Both the position numbers and the translations under genes were made by a program. The notes beneath the pieces are model-generated. The model was not told where the DNA came from and did no database searches. It saw nothing but the letters and a program-made list of their open reading frames with translations. A DNA stretch of 64,000 nt. It comes from Ochotona curzoniae (taxonomy: Eukaryota > Chordata > Mammalia > Lagomorpha > Ochotonidae). The first letter of the stretch is position 1, and each line of letters starts with the position of its first letter. Positions 22,211-34,278 of this stretch are shown here, in pieces. The DNA lies in contig NW_024465369.1 of NCBI RefSeq assembly GCF_017591425.1, forward strand, positions 23,559,501 to 23,623,500. Direction: 5' to 3'.

Positions 22211-25200
22211 AAATTTTAAATGCTAACTTCAATCAAATGCTATGTACAAGGAGAAGCAGAGCACAATTCTCACAGGGTTATGAATTTTTTTTAAAAAAGG
22301 TGAAACAGAATAAGATTTCTAGAGAATATTCCTAAAAGGAAAATCAAAGTGTCCATTACCTGTATCTTCAAAAATGACCACTGGACTTTTCAGAAATTCT
22401 CTTTGAATGCCATAAATTTAAAGACTTAAAATTGACATGAAAATGAAAACCTGACTTTAGTTAGCATCGCAGCATTGGACTACATTCACTATCTTATTAT
22501 TGTAGCCAAATGATAGCTGTGGCTTTATCCTAGGTCTGCACATGGAAAAGGAACAAGCTCAGTGGGACTTCTTGGTTCCTTATTAAGCCTATCAGATTAC
22601 TGGTTCTAATTAAGGATCGTGTTACTGGCTACCACACAGTTATTAATGTGCATTATTGCCATTATAGGAAGTTCTGACCTCTGCTGTGAGTCACCTGGAG
22701 TAAAATTTAATTATGAACCAGAGAAAATGGGAGTAAAGATGATATAAGATGGTTTCTTGTGAGGCATCTGTGATTGTAAAATGCTATTTACAGTATTTGC
22801 TTTGCCATTAGGAGAATAATTACAATGAAAGCCCTTTATAAAATCTAAAAATATTTCATCTGGAAAGTGAGATCATAATGCATCTATTCTATTTTTCATG
22901 TGCTATTAATTCAGCAAATTACACAGTATATTTGTTCAAAGTTCAAGAACGTGAACTACAAGAAAGTGAGTTTACTGTTGGAAATGAGGCTGACATTTAA
23001 AACAATACTGCAGGACTTGCCAGAATATGTTTTAAAGCTACATATATTTCTTCTCCTATCCTCTGTTGGCCAAGTACATTCTGATCCTTTTTAAGATCTT
23101 AGTTATTTTTGATTGGGGCAATATCCACTAAAGATATGGCAAGTAATTAATTGGACATCTGAGCAATACAGAATTCTGGAAAACATCTGAATGGCTGTCT
23201 TTTTCTATCTGTAAGTTGTGGTTTAAAATAGTCCATATGAAATCAGTATACGCACCTCATTTTTTGATATAATAATTACACAACTACATTTTATCTCACA
23301 CAGGCCTATTTAAGGGAGATAATTAGGTAACCTGTAAGCAGCAATCCTGGAGAAAGAGTACTTACTAACAAAAACAACAGTTTATTCCTCTGGTAATTCA
23401 AATCTATGATTCAGCTTTTACCTTTCAGAGATACATTCAGTGTTGCCTCACTCAAAGACAAGTGATGGGCAGATATATTTTGCTTTCCATATTTGTGATG
23501 CTTTGGGTGTGCCTTGAGGAGCACTTTAACCTAGGACTCTAACAATATATGGAAGCTTGGATATTTTTCATGAAGATGTAAACTATTCAGAAAGAGGACA
23601 AATTTTAACTTGAAACCCAAGAGTATAAAAATGGCAAAACATTTTATAACCATGCTATGTCATTTCTCAAGTATTTACTGAATGCTTACTATAATTTAGC
23701 CTGTTATCTACATGGCAGCCTAGACATAGGAACAGAAAACAAGTGGGTAAGTGTCAGGTGCAATAGATTACAGGCATTTCTGCTTGTTGAGTTTAGCATC
23801 ATCTCATTATCCGCAGTGTCTGGTGCATTGAAGATGCTCACAAAAATGCATGTTTATTAAACTTAAACTGACAAACAGTGACTTAAACTGAAAACCGGTG
23901 GAGAGGTGATCATTAATCCTGAACTTGGACCATAAGAACAATGCTAATATGAATACAGACTTCCAGTGATGAGTGCTGTCTGTGGTCTGCTGGTCTGCAC
24001 GGCAAGCAGGATGTGCTTCTGCAGCTCCTAAGTATAACCTTTGCATGTTGGCATTCTATCCTTACTTTACAAAATATAGAGACTGCGTCTTGGACAGACT
24101 TGATTAAGGTTACACAGTACCTTCAGAAGAACTGAAAATAGGACATTTTCTTCCTTTCTGCTGTGCAATGTGCAAAGCTAAGCTGAGTCACCTGCAGGAT
24201 ATTCAGGTCCCAGGGATTAGTTGACAGAAACATGAGAAGGTAGCCAAGAAAACAGAGCTACCCCCGACTTTTCCACACCAGATACTATCAGCATGCAAAG
24301 CAGCTAAAAGTATGAGAGAAGATTGGAACAACAAGTTACCAACCTTCAAAGGGAGGAAGGTGTTTCATGGGATAAGGAGTCCTTTGAAATGGACTTGAAA
24401 CCACACACTTGGGAGGACAGCTAGGGGATCTGAGGTATGGGTACAAGATTCATATTCACTTTGGTATCACAAAAACCGAACTCACATTTAGTGCATTCCC
24501 AAGTGCCGGCTTCTAATTAACCCTTGTTGAGAACTGGTAGCTTAGCAGCTCGAAGTCAGGTCTTCTGTTTGTAAACTGACCCCAAATCATGCGCTTTGTC
24601 TTTCATTTATTCTCTGAGATGATAGCCAAGTAAATTATGTTCCTTAAAACTCAAACTAAAAAAAAAAAATAGAGCCATTCCCCATGGGTGGACAGAAGAG
24701 GGTAGTAATATAATAATACTGTTTGCCTGTGCTTATTTGGACTGGCTAGTCAACTCTAATAAACATTTTGTCTACACTAGGAAAGGGAATGGGAAGTAGC
24801 AGGAATAATTTTCCCTTATATTGCAGGGTCTGAGCCTCTAGAAGCTCACGTATCACAGTCACACTTTCAGTCAACCCAAGCATGTTAACCACATTAGTGC
24901 TACAGAAGTGAGCAGTGAAAGTGGTGGACTGCGTTACCTTCACCATGGGATTCCCAGGGCCTAGCGCAGTAAGTATGCTTGCTAATACTTGTTTCATTAC
25001 TTGATAAATTGATTTCTCCAAGTCTTAGACCTCAACTTTTGAATTTCTCTAGGCACACCAGTTAAAAAATCCATTCAGTAAGAGATTACCTCTTGATGTG
25101 AAGAAACTTCACAAGTATGATTAGAGATGAACTAGCAAATTATTCACTCATCCCACACATGCCAGCCCAGATCTGATATGGAAAATACTAAATTCCTGGT

Positions 25201-26041
25201 TTAAAACCACAGACACTGGCTAATCAAAGCGGGTGTCAGCCAGTGAACCCTCCTGGTGCCAAAGCTCAGCCCAAGTCTCCCTGGCCAGTCTTTCAGTATA
25301 TGGTCTACTTTCCTAAGATGAAATTTTATTGAGCAAAATTATGAGGCAACTTCAAGAAAGTTTGTGGAAATTGTAATTAAAAAAGTGTTCATTTGAGTAC
25401 CAGATATTTTTAAAATACCAGCCGTTTAGTCTCATACACATTGTCCATGAGCTTCCTGAAGAATATGGCAACATAAGCATTTCAAAAATATGTTGCACCA
25501 AAATAAACATCTCTCAATTTTCCACAAACTTTAAAAGTATATCCTTGCATATAAAGAAAGAGAATCTGCCTTTGAGATATAAATCACATAAAATACCCAA
25601 ATCTCCCTTTTACTGTTTGAAAACTTAATGAAATGTTGTAAAACCAGTCTGAATCCCCTTCTCTGTCCATTCCTCAGTTAACCAATAAAGCCATGGGGTT
25701 ACAGTGAAAACAGTCAGCAGCAAGAAATGCCATATAAACTGTCGAAATGATTCATGCTACAACTGAATCTTTGATTTGTTTTAAGTCATTCTTAAAAGCT
25801 AAAACTTTGAAAGCATTTCAATGCAATACAGTACTGAAGAACAGAAATATGACCTTTTTTATGTAATAACAATATCTCCAAATACCACAGAGTTCTGAAC
25901 AAATTTTTTTAAGGCTGTCTTCCTGAACTCTAACTTTTCTTCAGGGTTTCTTCATAAATTGTTTAAATATAATCATGGTACAGACATTCTTTTTAAAACA
26001 CACACTTTGAAAAAGAAAAGCATTAAAGAAACTTCTTTCCT
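22211..26041. other. Repeat-poor intronic sequence
   Basis: No C-SINE for 3.8 kb. 22440-22900 is single-copy and rich in TAATTA/ATTAAT-type motifs, a possible conserved non-coding element. Weak ancient-repeat traces lie near 23655-23745 and 24045-24130. A palindromic element lies at 25339-25546. ORFs are short and unrecognised. Confidence 0.55.
25339..25546. mobile_element. Palindromic mariner-like short element, composite
   Basis: The left end GGCAACTTCAAGAAAGTTTG and right end AATTTTCCACAAACTTTAAA are inverted relative to each other. A further internal right-end-like motif (GTCCATGAGCTTCCTGAAG, near 25444) suggests two copies merged or nested. Confidence 0.55.
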
Positions 26042-26385
26042 GGAGCCCAGCGCCATGGCCTAGTGGCTAACCTCCTCACCTTGAGCTCGTCGGGATCCCA
26101 TGTAGGAGCTGGTTCTAATCCCGGCAGCCCTGCTTCCCATCCAGCTCCCTGCTTGTGGCCTGGGAAGGCAGTCAAGAACAGCCCAAGGCCTTGGGACCCT
26201 GCATCTACATGATAGACCCGGAAGAAGCTCCTAGCTTCTGGCTCCTGGCTTTGGATCAGCTCAGCTCTGGTCGTTGTGGCCATTTGGGGAATAAATCAGT
26301 TGACAGAAGATCTTTCTCTCTCTGTCTCTCTTCCTCTCTGTATATCTGACTTTCCAATTAAAAAAAATATTTTAAAAAAGTTGCT
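26042..26385 (+). mobile_element. C-SINE, fairly young
   Basis: The head AGCCCAGCGCCATGGCC, B box GGTTCTAATCC, CCAAGGCCTTGGGACCC, GAAGATCTTTCTCTC and the CCAATTAAAAAAAATATT tail are nearly intact. Antisense to RBMS1. Confidence 0.94.
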
Positions 26386-27693
26386 TTCTTTTTTAGAAGT
26401 TCTATGTAAAAAAAATTTTTTTTCTTGTTACAAGTAAAAAATAAGTGTAAAGCTATTATCAGAGGGTGAATCTTAGTGCTTTACCTTAAGTCACACTAGA
26501 ATTAAATATCAGAGGTAAAACAAGTGACTTCAAATTAAAGAATAAAGTCACTTTTAGTACAAATGCAGAACTGAATTCATGGATATCTTCCTTTCCAAGC
26601 ACTGGCAATTAATTGCTTAGAATACTAAAGTAATGTTACGTTGCTTCTGTGGATGTAATCGTTCAAGCCATCTAACCACTAAAGCGAATACTCTCCCAGA
26701 ATACAAGTTTTCATGTAATGGTTAGAACATCATTCTCTACATACCATGTATCTTCATTTTATCATCATTGTAAACCAATTTTATATCCACCCCAGCATCT
26801 ATCTGCTGTCCAGTGAGGTAAGAGGAACCTAAAATAATGAATTTCAGTAATGCAACAAAATTGGGGAAGCTTTTAGAAAATTATTCTATGCAGAATGGCA
26901 ATGACCCTAAGACAAGCAGTAGCCCCTTACTTTTCTCAGTGAAGTTCAACAAATGTGGGAATAAATTAGCCACCCTGAATGTTATGAATGAAACAACTTG
27001 CAGTTCTGCCTACAAATATCCATCTGTGGAATGAGCGATTCAAAAAGTCACGCCGCTCTGACCACCAGCATGACCTAACAGCACTTAGGGCTGTGTTCCC
27101 ATGGGCGGTATCTGCAGGCCAGCCCAACAAGCGGGTCCCGGAGACAGGCGATCCTCTGGCTGAAGGGACTTTTCCACTTTACAAAGTCCTTTTGCATTCA
27201 TTATTTTAATAGGGTTCAGGATTGCGGAATGATAGAACCAACACTAACAAATTAGATACTGTCCACTGCATGGAAAACAGGCATGGGTAGTATTTCTGAG
27301 CAGTGGTCATTCTTAGAAAAAAACTATGGCTTGCAAAATCATTATCTTTAATTTTATTATCTTAAACAAGCTTTCATAACTTGAACTAATCAAAATGTGC
27401 TGTCCATTGTACTTTAAATGTGGTGAGAAAGGAAGCCATCATTTAGATTTATCCCATACACTGGGCATAGTAAAAGAAAAACAGATGTAGGCATTTGACA
27501 TCCCAAATGTTTCCCTCAAAACATTTCAGAAGATGTCTCGTTGAAAATACCTTCTTTATCAGGAGTGGAAAGAAAGAATGACATTCAGCTATGTATAAAG
27601 ATGTGTGTGTGTGTGTGTGTCCTACAGACTAGAAAGGATTTAGGACAGCTTCCAAAAAGACATACTCTAGAAGATTCCTAAGATAAAGGTTAA
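26386..27693. other. Unique intronic sequence with (TG)n
   Basis: A (TG) microsatellite of about nine units lies at 27602-27620. No gene. Confidence 0.6.
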
Positions 27694-27712
27694 AAAAATA
27701 TCAGTGGCAATA

Positions 27713-27908
27713 GATACTAGATTTTCTACCTTTGCCTATACCTACAATGCCATGGTGCATTTAAATAGCAGAATGTTAAACTTGTAACTGATACTAAAGG
27801 ACTACACTACTGCAAAAACATGGGGGGGAAATGGTGGGAGAGGAAGATGGAGAGGGAATCCCTGTACCTACAAAACTGTGTCATGGAAGACAATAAAAAA
27901 TGATTTTT
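27713..27908 (+). mobile_element. 5'-truncated L1 3' end with target duplications
   Basis: It shares order and wording with the 3' end at 60780-60985: CTACAATGCCATGGTGCATT, TTTAAATAGCAGAATG, AAACTTGTAACTGA, AAAGGACTACACTACTG, a GGGGGGGAAATGGTGGGAG stretch, and a final ATGGAAGACAATAAAAAATG. Imperfect 19-bp direct repeats flank it (27694-27712 and 27909-27927, two mismatches). Confidence 0.8.
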
Positions 27909-27927
27909 AAAAATAGCACTGGCAATA

Positions 27928-28858
27928 ACTATAGGACAAAGGCAAAACTGGGGCAGAGACAAAATGATTCTGAGAGAGGTCCACTGTTGGAAGCACCCAG
28001 CTTCCCAAAGGTGGTGGAGCCTGAAGAGCTGGTCTAATGATTATCAACCAGCACTGACCAAACGCAGCAAACAACCAGGAGATGAAGCCCTTGATTCACA
28101 AGAGATCTACCAAAGGCAGCGCTTCTGAACGAGCTGTTCAAACACACTGGTCCTCGTAAGGACTTTCAAGTGTTACGCGTAACCTGAATCATAAAAAGAA
28201 CATGCATCTCCATGCTTTGAAAACTGACACTTCATGTAAGACACCTAAAGCAAAACCCCACAACTGAAAAATCAATCCGCTAGTCTGACCTCTTTCTTGA
28301 TTATACTGAAAGATACTTGGATTTTTTTTTTCTTTTAAAAAAAAGTTTAATGCAGACACTATGTGCTGAAAAAAAATCTCAAGCAAGACTCCAGGTCCCT
28401 AGAAAAATCCAGAATAGTTCTTTATTTTTCCCTTTCTTGGATCACAGAGTTGTAAGGAATCTGCCAAGAGTTGCAAACAGTTTTTACTGCGCATGCCAAT
28501 TCTGAGGAGTTGCTAGCCGTTGTGCTGTGTCGGGAAGGATTTGGAGGCCCGGCCAGGCCCAGCAGGAAGGAGTGTTCTCATCTATTTATTAGCAACTCTG
28601 CCAGGGGAGAGGAAATGAGGCAGTACACGGCCATTTACTTGTTTATTCCTGATCTTTGGTTCACTTTGCTGATGTCACCAATAAAGAACTGGAGGCTTCA
28701 AGTACTAGTTATTTATTTATCATTTTAATAGGTTTACATGTAGCTCACCTTATAATTTAATAAATGCATGATGTGGTAAAAAAACGTACGTACAGTTATG
28801 TAACAATAAGCTGATTTAAAAAAAAACAGTATGAAAGAAATAGGCTATCATATAGAAA
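27928..28858. other. Unique intronic sequence
   Basis: No recognised gene. 28480-28600 carries a CTGCGCATGCC site and the inverted pair GAGTTGCTA (28507-28515) / TAGCAACTC (28590-28598). Confidence 0.5.
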
Positions 28859-28881
28859 GGGAGGGGAGGGGAGGGGAGGGG
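28859..28881 (+). repeat. G-quadruplex motif (GGGGA)n
   Basis: G3-A-G4-A-G4-A-G4-A-G4: five G-runs with single-adenine loops. The plus strand is the RBMS1 template strand; the transcript carries the C-rich strand. Confidence 0.9.
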
Positions 28882-29071
28882 AAGGAAGGAAAAAAGAGTA
28901 CAAAGTATAAAACCTTCATCACAGACTTTCCCAACACCGGGAGCTCACACCCACTGATATTTTAGTTGCTCATGTCCGGGAGAGAGGAAAAAGAGAAAGG
29001 TAGAGAACAGGAAGGAGAAAGTATGTGTGAGAAATACAAGGATACTTTGAAAAGCTCAATGGTGACGAGGG

Positions 29072-29345
29072 AGGGGGAGGGGACTGGCATTGTGGCAAAG
29101 TCAGTAAAGCTGCCTTCCACAGTGCTGGTATCAAATAGAAGTGCTGATTTGAGTCCTGGCTGCTCCACCTCTGGTCCAGCTTGGGAAGGCAGGAGAAGAT
29201 GGTCCAAGTTCTTGGGTTCTTGTACCAAGCCCTGGCTACTGCAGTCATTTGGTGACTAAATCAATAGATGAAAGAGCGAGCTCTGTCTCTGCTTCTGTGC
29301 AACTCTTTCAAATAAGTAGGTGAATCTTTTAATTTCAAACCGATC
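29072..29345 (+). mobile_element. C-SINE
   Basis: GGGGACTGGCATTGTGGC, GGTATCAAATAGAAGTGC, B-box-like GATTTGAGTCC (near 29146), GGCTGCTCCACCTCTGG and a GTGAATCTTTTAATTTC tail. Confidence 0.88.
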
Positions 29346-29407
29346 GTCAAAAAAGGTAAAATTAAAATTTTTGCAGTGCAAAAGAATTTGACATCTAGGC
29401 ATATGTG

Positions 29408-29532
29408 GTATCTTTATGGAGTTAATGGAAAACGGGTTTTACGAAAAAACTATGCATGGATTTGCAACATTTCTGCACCAGAAGAAAATCCTCTTCTAAT
29501 TCCATTTTCCATGACCTTTCTGGAGTTCCCAC
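29408..29532. mobile_element. Palindromic mariner-like short element
   Basis: The left arm (TATGGAGTTAATGGAAAAC, then AAAACTATGCATGGATTTG) and right arm (CTAATTCCATTTTCCATGAC, CTTTCTGGAGTTCCC) are imperfect inverted copies. Confidence 0.6.
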
Positions 29533-30849
29533 AAATCAATCTCAGAAATAGAACCTGAGTTTGGCTCTTAAGATAACAATGTCTCTGTAATTGGGGGTTT
29601 GGCCTTCTTTCATACTACCAGAAACAGTATTTTGTTCATTCAACAATATATGTGGACATTTGCTTTTAATAAGCAGGTAAAAACAAACAAATTACACAGT
29701 ATGTTACAAGGCAGCTTCATGATCATTAAACGACAAAAGGAAAAGGTGTGAGTCTGGGCATTGCCAAGGAAAAGCAGAGGCAGATTTGAGGTTTTTACAG
29801 GGTGGCCAAGGCAAACCTGTTGACAAAGTGACCCTTGACCAAAGGCCTGAGGACTTGAGGAAGTGAGTCAGGAGGGCCCGAGGGGGAGCAATTCAGGAAA
29901 GAGAAGGAAAAGCCAGGAGAGGGGTGGATGGCAGAATAGGCCTGGTGGCAGGGAAGTTTAAACAGCCCAATAGACTGGAGTGAAGTTGGGACAGGGTGTA
30001 GAAGAAAACTGAAGGGAAAAAAAGGTTGGCCACACAGCTCTTGTAGTGACTGTGAGACCTAAGAAAGTTTTATGGAAAAGAACTATTTGAGGTGAGGACA
30101 GGCCTCTTGGCTTGGTCTGCCTTCAGGGATAGGACCTACTGGCACATCTCGTGCAGATGCGGGCTACAGCAGGGTGCGCAGATCTCAGGCCCACATCCTG
30201 AGATGCTTATCTTTATGGCTCGGCTCAGGCTGTAGCCTGCACAGACATGCTGGGATGGGGACACATCCAGTAAGCATGTCGGTGCGCCAGCAGCATTCTG
30301 CTCTGGGGAGCATGGTGCTCCAAGGCTTGGGAAGGAGAAGCAGACACGTGGAGGATGAGGCTACCAATCATCTGAAGTGTCATCTCCATGCTGCCATTAA
30401 TGTGGTATTCACAGTTCTGCTCCAGACATGTATCAACAGCAGGAATACACAGGAGATTTTGGTCTGGCAGCAGGGGAGGTCATTACATATATAAAATAAG
30501 ACCAAGGGGGCAATGAATTCCATAAAGAAGGAAAAACCATCCCTAAAACCTTAGGATTCACAAATCACCACTGTGTACCCATGTGCAGTAAGTTTCAGGG
30601 CTTTCCCAGTGCACATCCAACAAGAGAGGAAATGTGGAGAGTGGAGGGGAGAGTGCTAGTGGACAGCTAGCATCTGATAAGCTGCTTCCAGAAGGCCAAT
30701 TCTTCAAGCTCAGGGCTGAAAACTGATCTAGAAATGCGTTAGGAGCTCAGAGCAGACAGAGAATAAAGCAGATGCAAAGTCCAGGGAGGTTTCCTGGCTG
30801 AACCAATAGTTTCCAGGTGAGATGCAGCAAGCAAGTAAAACACAGGCAG
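29533..30849. other. Unique intronic sequence
   Basis: Locally GC-richer around 30080-30370. The 106-codon plus-strand ORF there matches no family I recognise. Confidence 0.55.
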
Positions 30850-31007
30850 TGCAGGGCACTGTGCTACAGCGGGTTCAGCTGCCAGTCTGGCCATGTGCAT
30901 TCCATATTGGAGTGTTCAGGTCCAGTTCCATCCCTTCATCCAACACAGCTTCCTGCTTTGCTTTGCTTTTATCTTTTCTTTTTCTCGCTCTTTCTTTTTC
31001 TTCTCCT

Positions 31008-31051
<44 letters not shown>

Positions 31052-31515
31052 GTGTGTGGGAGTGGTAGATATACAGAGAGGAAGATCTTCCATTTGCTGA
31101 TTCACTCCCCAAGTGGCCACAATGGCTGGAGCTGATCTGATCTGATCTGAAGCTAAGATCCAGGAGCTTCCCCCAGGTCTCCCACGTGGGTACAGTGTCC
31201 CAAGGCTTTGGGCCATCCTCTACAGGCCACAAGCAGGGAGCTGGATAGGAAGTGGGGCTGCTGGGACACAAACCAGTACCCACATGGGATCCTAGTCCGT
31301 GCAAGGTGAGAGACTCACAGCTTCCTGCCAACATACACTCTGGGAGGCAGCATATGATGGCACAAGTATGTGGGTTTCTGGCATCCATGAAGGAGTCTAG
31401 GACAGAGGTCCTGGCTCCTGGCATTGACTTGTTCTAACCTTGGCTGTTGCAAGTATTTGGGGAGTGAACTCACAGATGAATGAGTTTCTCTCTCTCTCCT
31501 TTTCAAAAAACAAAC
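30850..31515 (+). mobile_element. Outer C-SINE split by a nested C-SINE
   Basis: The 5' half is 30850-30956: GGCACTGTGCTACAGCGGG, CATATTGGAGTGTTC, TCATCCAACACAGCTTCCTGC. The 3' half resumes at 31316-31515: CTTCCTGC, TCTGGGAGGCAGCATATGATGG, GGGGAGTGAACTCACAG and the tail. The halves join at the correct internal C-SINE position (GCTTCCTGC|...GGGAGGCAGC). Confidence 0.9.
30957..31315 (-). mobile_element. Inner C-SINE inserted in another C-SINE
   Basis: A minus-strand copy with its 3' tail expanded into CT-rich sequence (30957-31051). It contains CTTCCATTTGCTGATTCACTC, CAAGGCTTTGGGCCATCCTC and CAGTACCCACATGGGATCC. It is bounded by a perfect 13-bp direct repeat CACAGCTTCCTGC (30944-30956 and 31316-31328). 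Confidence 0.93.
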
Positions 31516-32605
31516 AAACAAAAAAAAACCAAAACAAACTTTTGCAGTTAGAACATATATTCAGTGAAGTTGCTTTAAAAAGGGCTTAAATAGGGGACAT
31601 TTCATTCAGGATCAAAGTGTTCATGTGTACAAGAAAATCAAATAATATTAATAATAATAATAAAACCCAAGAAACAACCACAAACCTTTCCTTTCACTAT
31701 CAATACCAATCAAGGTAAAGGTAGCTGGAAACCAGAGTTCTGAGTTTTTGTGGATTTCTCTGTTTATTCACAGTCCAGGAAGCTGTTCACATACATCTCC
31801 CCATTTCTTTGTAGGGCCATTAAGACAGGATGCTGATCTCTTTCCAACAGAAAAACCATGAGATATACAACATAATCAGGTTTCCTAGGTAAGTGCATTT
31901 AAGAATAATGATGACTGGACCGACTGACCATGAAGATGACCAAGCAACATTCTTTCAACTGTAATTTGAAGAAGGGGTGATCACATAAGAAGCACATACA
32001 ACATCTGTCTATACCACTTTCCCCCAGTGGTTAAAACATAGGCAATACCACAGGTCACAAACAGACCAAGTTCCAGGGGAACAGGAACAAGTTCCAGCGG
32101 AAGGGAAGATAAGCCCAGAGGTCAAGTTACTCCCCCGATTTATGAATCACAGAAAGATTCCACAGAACTGCCCATGTGGGATGCAAAGTCAAGTAAGACA
32201 TTTCTGGGTAGTTAGAATAAAAAGGAAACACAGTTAGGAAATAGTGTTCAATGGTGTTTTAAACTGATGTGCTCAACAAAAGTTCTGTTTTTTCCCAATT
32301 CTGTGGCCAGGAGCTTCCTCCTGTAGATCTTCCTACAGGCCACAACCTGTGTGCAAATTCTGGTCAAATGATGACCTGGGGCACCAGCATCACAGGCAGG
32401 CAAGAATTCCGCAAGTATACACAGAGCTATGCAGATAGTGCACAAGGTTCTATTGGAGCTGGGGATAAAATGTACATTCCCTCGAGTGGCATCTATTAAA
32501 TTAGACTCTGAAGAAGTGTGTAGGAGCTCTACCAACTTCCCACTTCAATGTTACTTCTTAGCTTTCAAAAAAAAAAAAAACACTAGGTAGGAAATACAAT
32601 CAAAT
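31516..32605. other. Unique intronic sequence
   Basis: No recognised repeat except a short (AAT)n near 31645-31663 and an A-run near 32567. No gene. Confidence 0.55.
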
Positions 32606-32694
32606 ATGAGAGGTCTCCAAGAAGTTCACAGAAAATGTGCATTTTTAACTCCATTTTCCATGAAAATTTTCAAGTACCCTTGTATATGACATGA
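32606..32694. mobile_element. Palindromic mariner-like short element, internally deleted
   Basis: The left arm TATGAGAGGTCTCCAAGAAG and the right arm CATTTTCCATGAAAATTTTC, CAAGTACCCTTGTATA are inverted. TA flanks both ends, as expected for mariner-type target duplication. Confidence 0.65.
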
Positions 32695-32902
32695 CAAATT
32701 TTAACAAACTAATGACCACATCTGTATCAAGCCACTTCAAGTGTAGACAGATGCTGGACAAACATGCTTCCTGTCTTCTCTTCCGGCACATGTGAACTTC
32801 TTAGAAATGAGTCACTGATTAGGAAAGTTGTAACTTTATGTTAGTATTCTTTTGGATATTCTAGTCTGTGCATGTCCAGTCATATAAAGTTGTAGAAACG
32901 AC

Positions 32903-32904
<2 letters not shown>

Positions 32905-32936
<32 letters not shown>
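32905..32936 (+). repeat. (AC)16 microsatellite
   Basis: Sixteen uninterrupted AC units, in otherwise unique sequence. Confidence 0.98.
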
Positions 32937-32940
<4 letters not shown>

Positions 32941-34019
32941 ACATTCAAATGCTAGGCCAAGAGCTGGTTCAACTAGTTGGCACACACCCTCACCATGACC
33001 TAATAACCACTTACACAATAATAATCTACCAGCCATGTTGAATCATGGTAAAGTGGTATCACTGACAGTACCGAATCTTAATTTTAGAAACCTGTAATGT
33101 GATTTTTCTATCGTAAAGATAGCTATATCATTAGAATTTAGCAAGGACACAAAACAAATTTTGATTATTTTCAACTTCAAATTAGTTCAAGAGTATACTA
33201 AGAAAAAATAAACAGTTTGAAATGATCAATTTTTCCAAACTACTTATAGATGTAAGGTGTTTACACGGGTATAACCAAGATGAACAGAAATAAAATTAGA
33301 TAAATGAAACTGCTGACACCATTCTGCTTGTCATCTAGGAACCCTTATCTCAAATGTTTGAGTTAGTCAGAGCTGCCTCATTTCTCCCTAATCAATTTCT
33401 TAAATGCTTTAAGTTTGTATTTGCAAAATGCACAATTGAAAAACACCATATTTCACACATTTGTATTTGTATATGTACTCATGGTTCTCTTCATTGAATA
33501 ATGACAGTTTCACTTAAAAATCAGAACAAAAGCCTGTGGAAATAGCTCTATTAAACATGTGCACAGATATTGATCCCATCAACTTCGGAGACTGGGTGGG
33601 ACCTGGCATCTCCAGCAACGAGCACCCTTTGTCATTGGTAATATTGCAATATAATCTAAGGCAACAGCAACATAATGTAATATAAATATTATTCTTTTCT
33701 GTGTGTACAAAGTTGGGAATGAACAATGGACAACAAATCCTTTAGGCAGTTCTTCATATATATGATCTCTCCTAGCAGCTTTTGATAAGAGCGATGCAAT
33801 GGAAAGGACAAAATTCTCTGGCAAAACACTAAAGTGCAGACATCTCATATTCACAATTAACACTGCAGAGCAGAGTTGTTTACACTTAGCCATGAAAAAT
33901 AAAGAAGCAAATCCCAGCAGGTGTTTTAGAGACAGGAGATCTACTCCAAGAAAGCCATATAACCCTCTGTGAGCTTTAGCTTACTTCATTACAACACAAA
34001 AAAGACTAAAACAGAAGCT
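32937..34019. other. Unique intronic sequence
   Basis: No gene or recognised repeat; the interval 33500-33900 is single-copy in appearance. Confidence 0.5.
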
Positions 34020-34084
34020 GTTACGTGAGCTTCTGAACATTAGAATCTCCAGAGAAGCTTTTAAAAACATATAATGACACACCA
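34020..34084 (+). repeat. MER5-like hAT transposon fragment
   Basis: GAACATTAGAATCTCCAGAG and AAGCTTTTAAAAACATATAA recall the MER5A segment (CATTAGAATCACCTGGGGAGC...TTTAAAAA). It is short, so tentative. Confidence 0.5.
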
Positions 34085-34278
34085 GTAATATCGGTATGTG
34101 CCAGGAAATGTTTGGAGTAGTTTGCATTAACCCATTTAGTCCCTATAAGACTTGTCTTGTAGATACTATTATTATCCTGTTTTTACAGGTGTGGAAACTG
34201 GGGCATGGAGAGGTTGAGAAATTTTCTGAAGTGAGTGGCAGAGCCAGGAAGTGAGTTGTGAACCTGTGCTCTTCAGTG
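34085..34278 (+). repeat. MIR SINE relic
   Basis: GTGCCAGGAAATGTTTGGAG, ATTAACCCATTTAGTCCCTA, TATTATTATCCTGTTTTTAC, GTGGAAACTGGGGCATGGAG and GAGTGGCAGAGCCAGGA follow MIR order. Confidence 0.88.

Noticed and set aside
30174..30494. 106-codon plus-strand open frame in a GC-richer patch
   Set aside because: No domain, no CpG island and no splice signals arranged as an exon.
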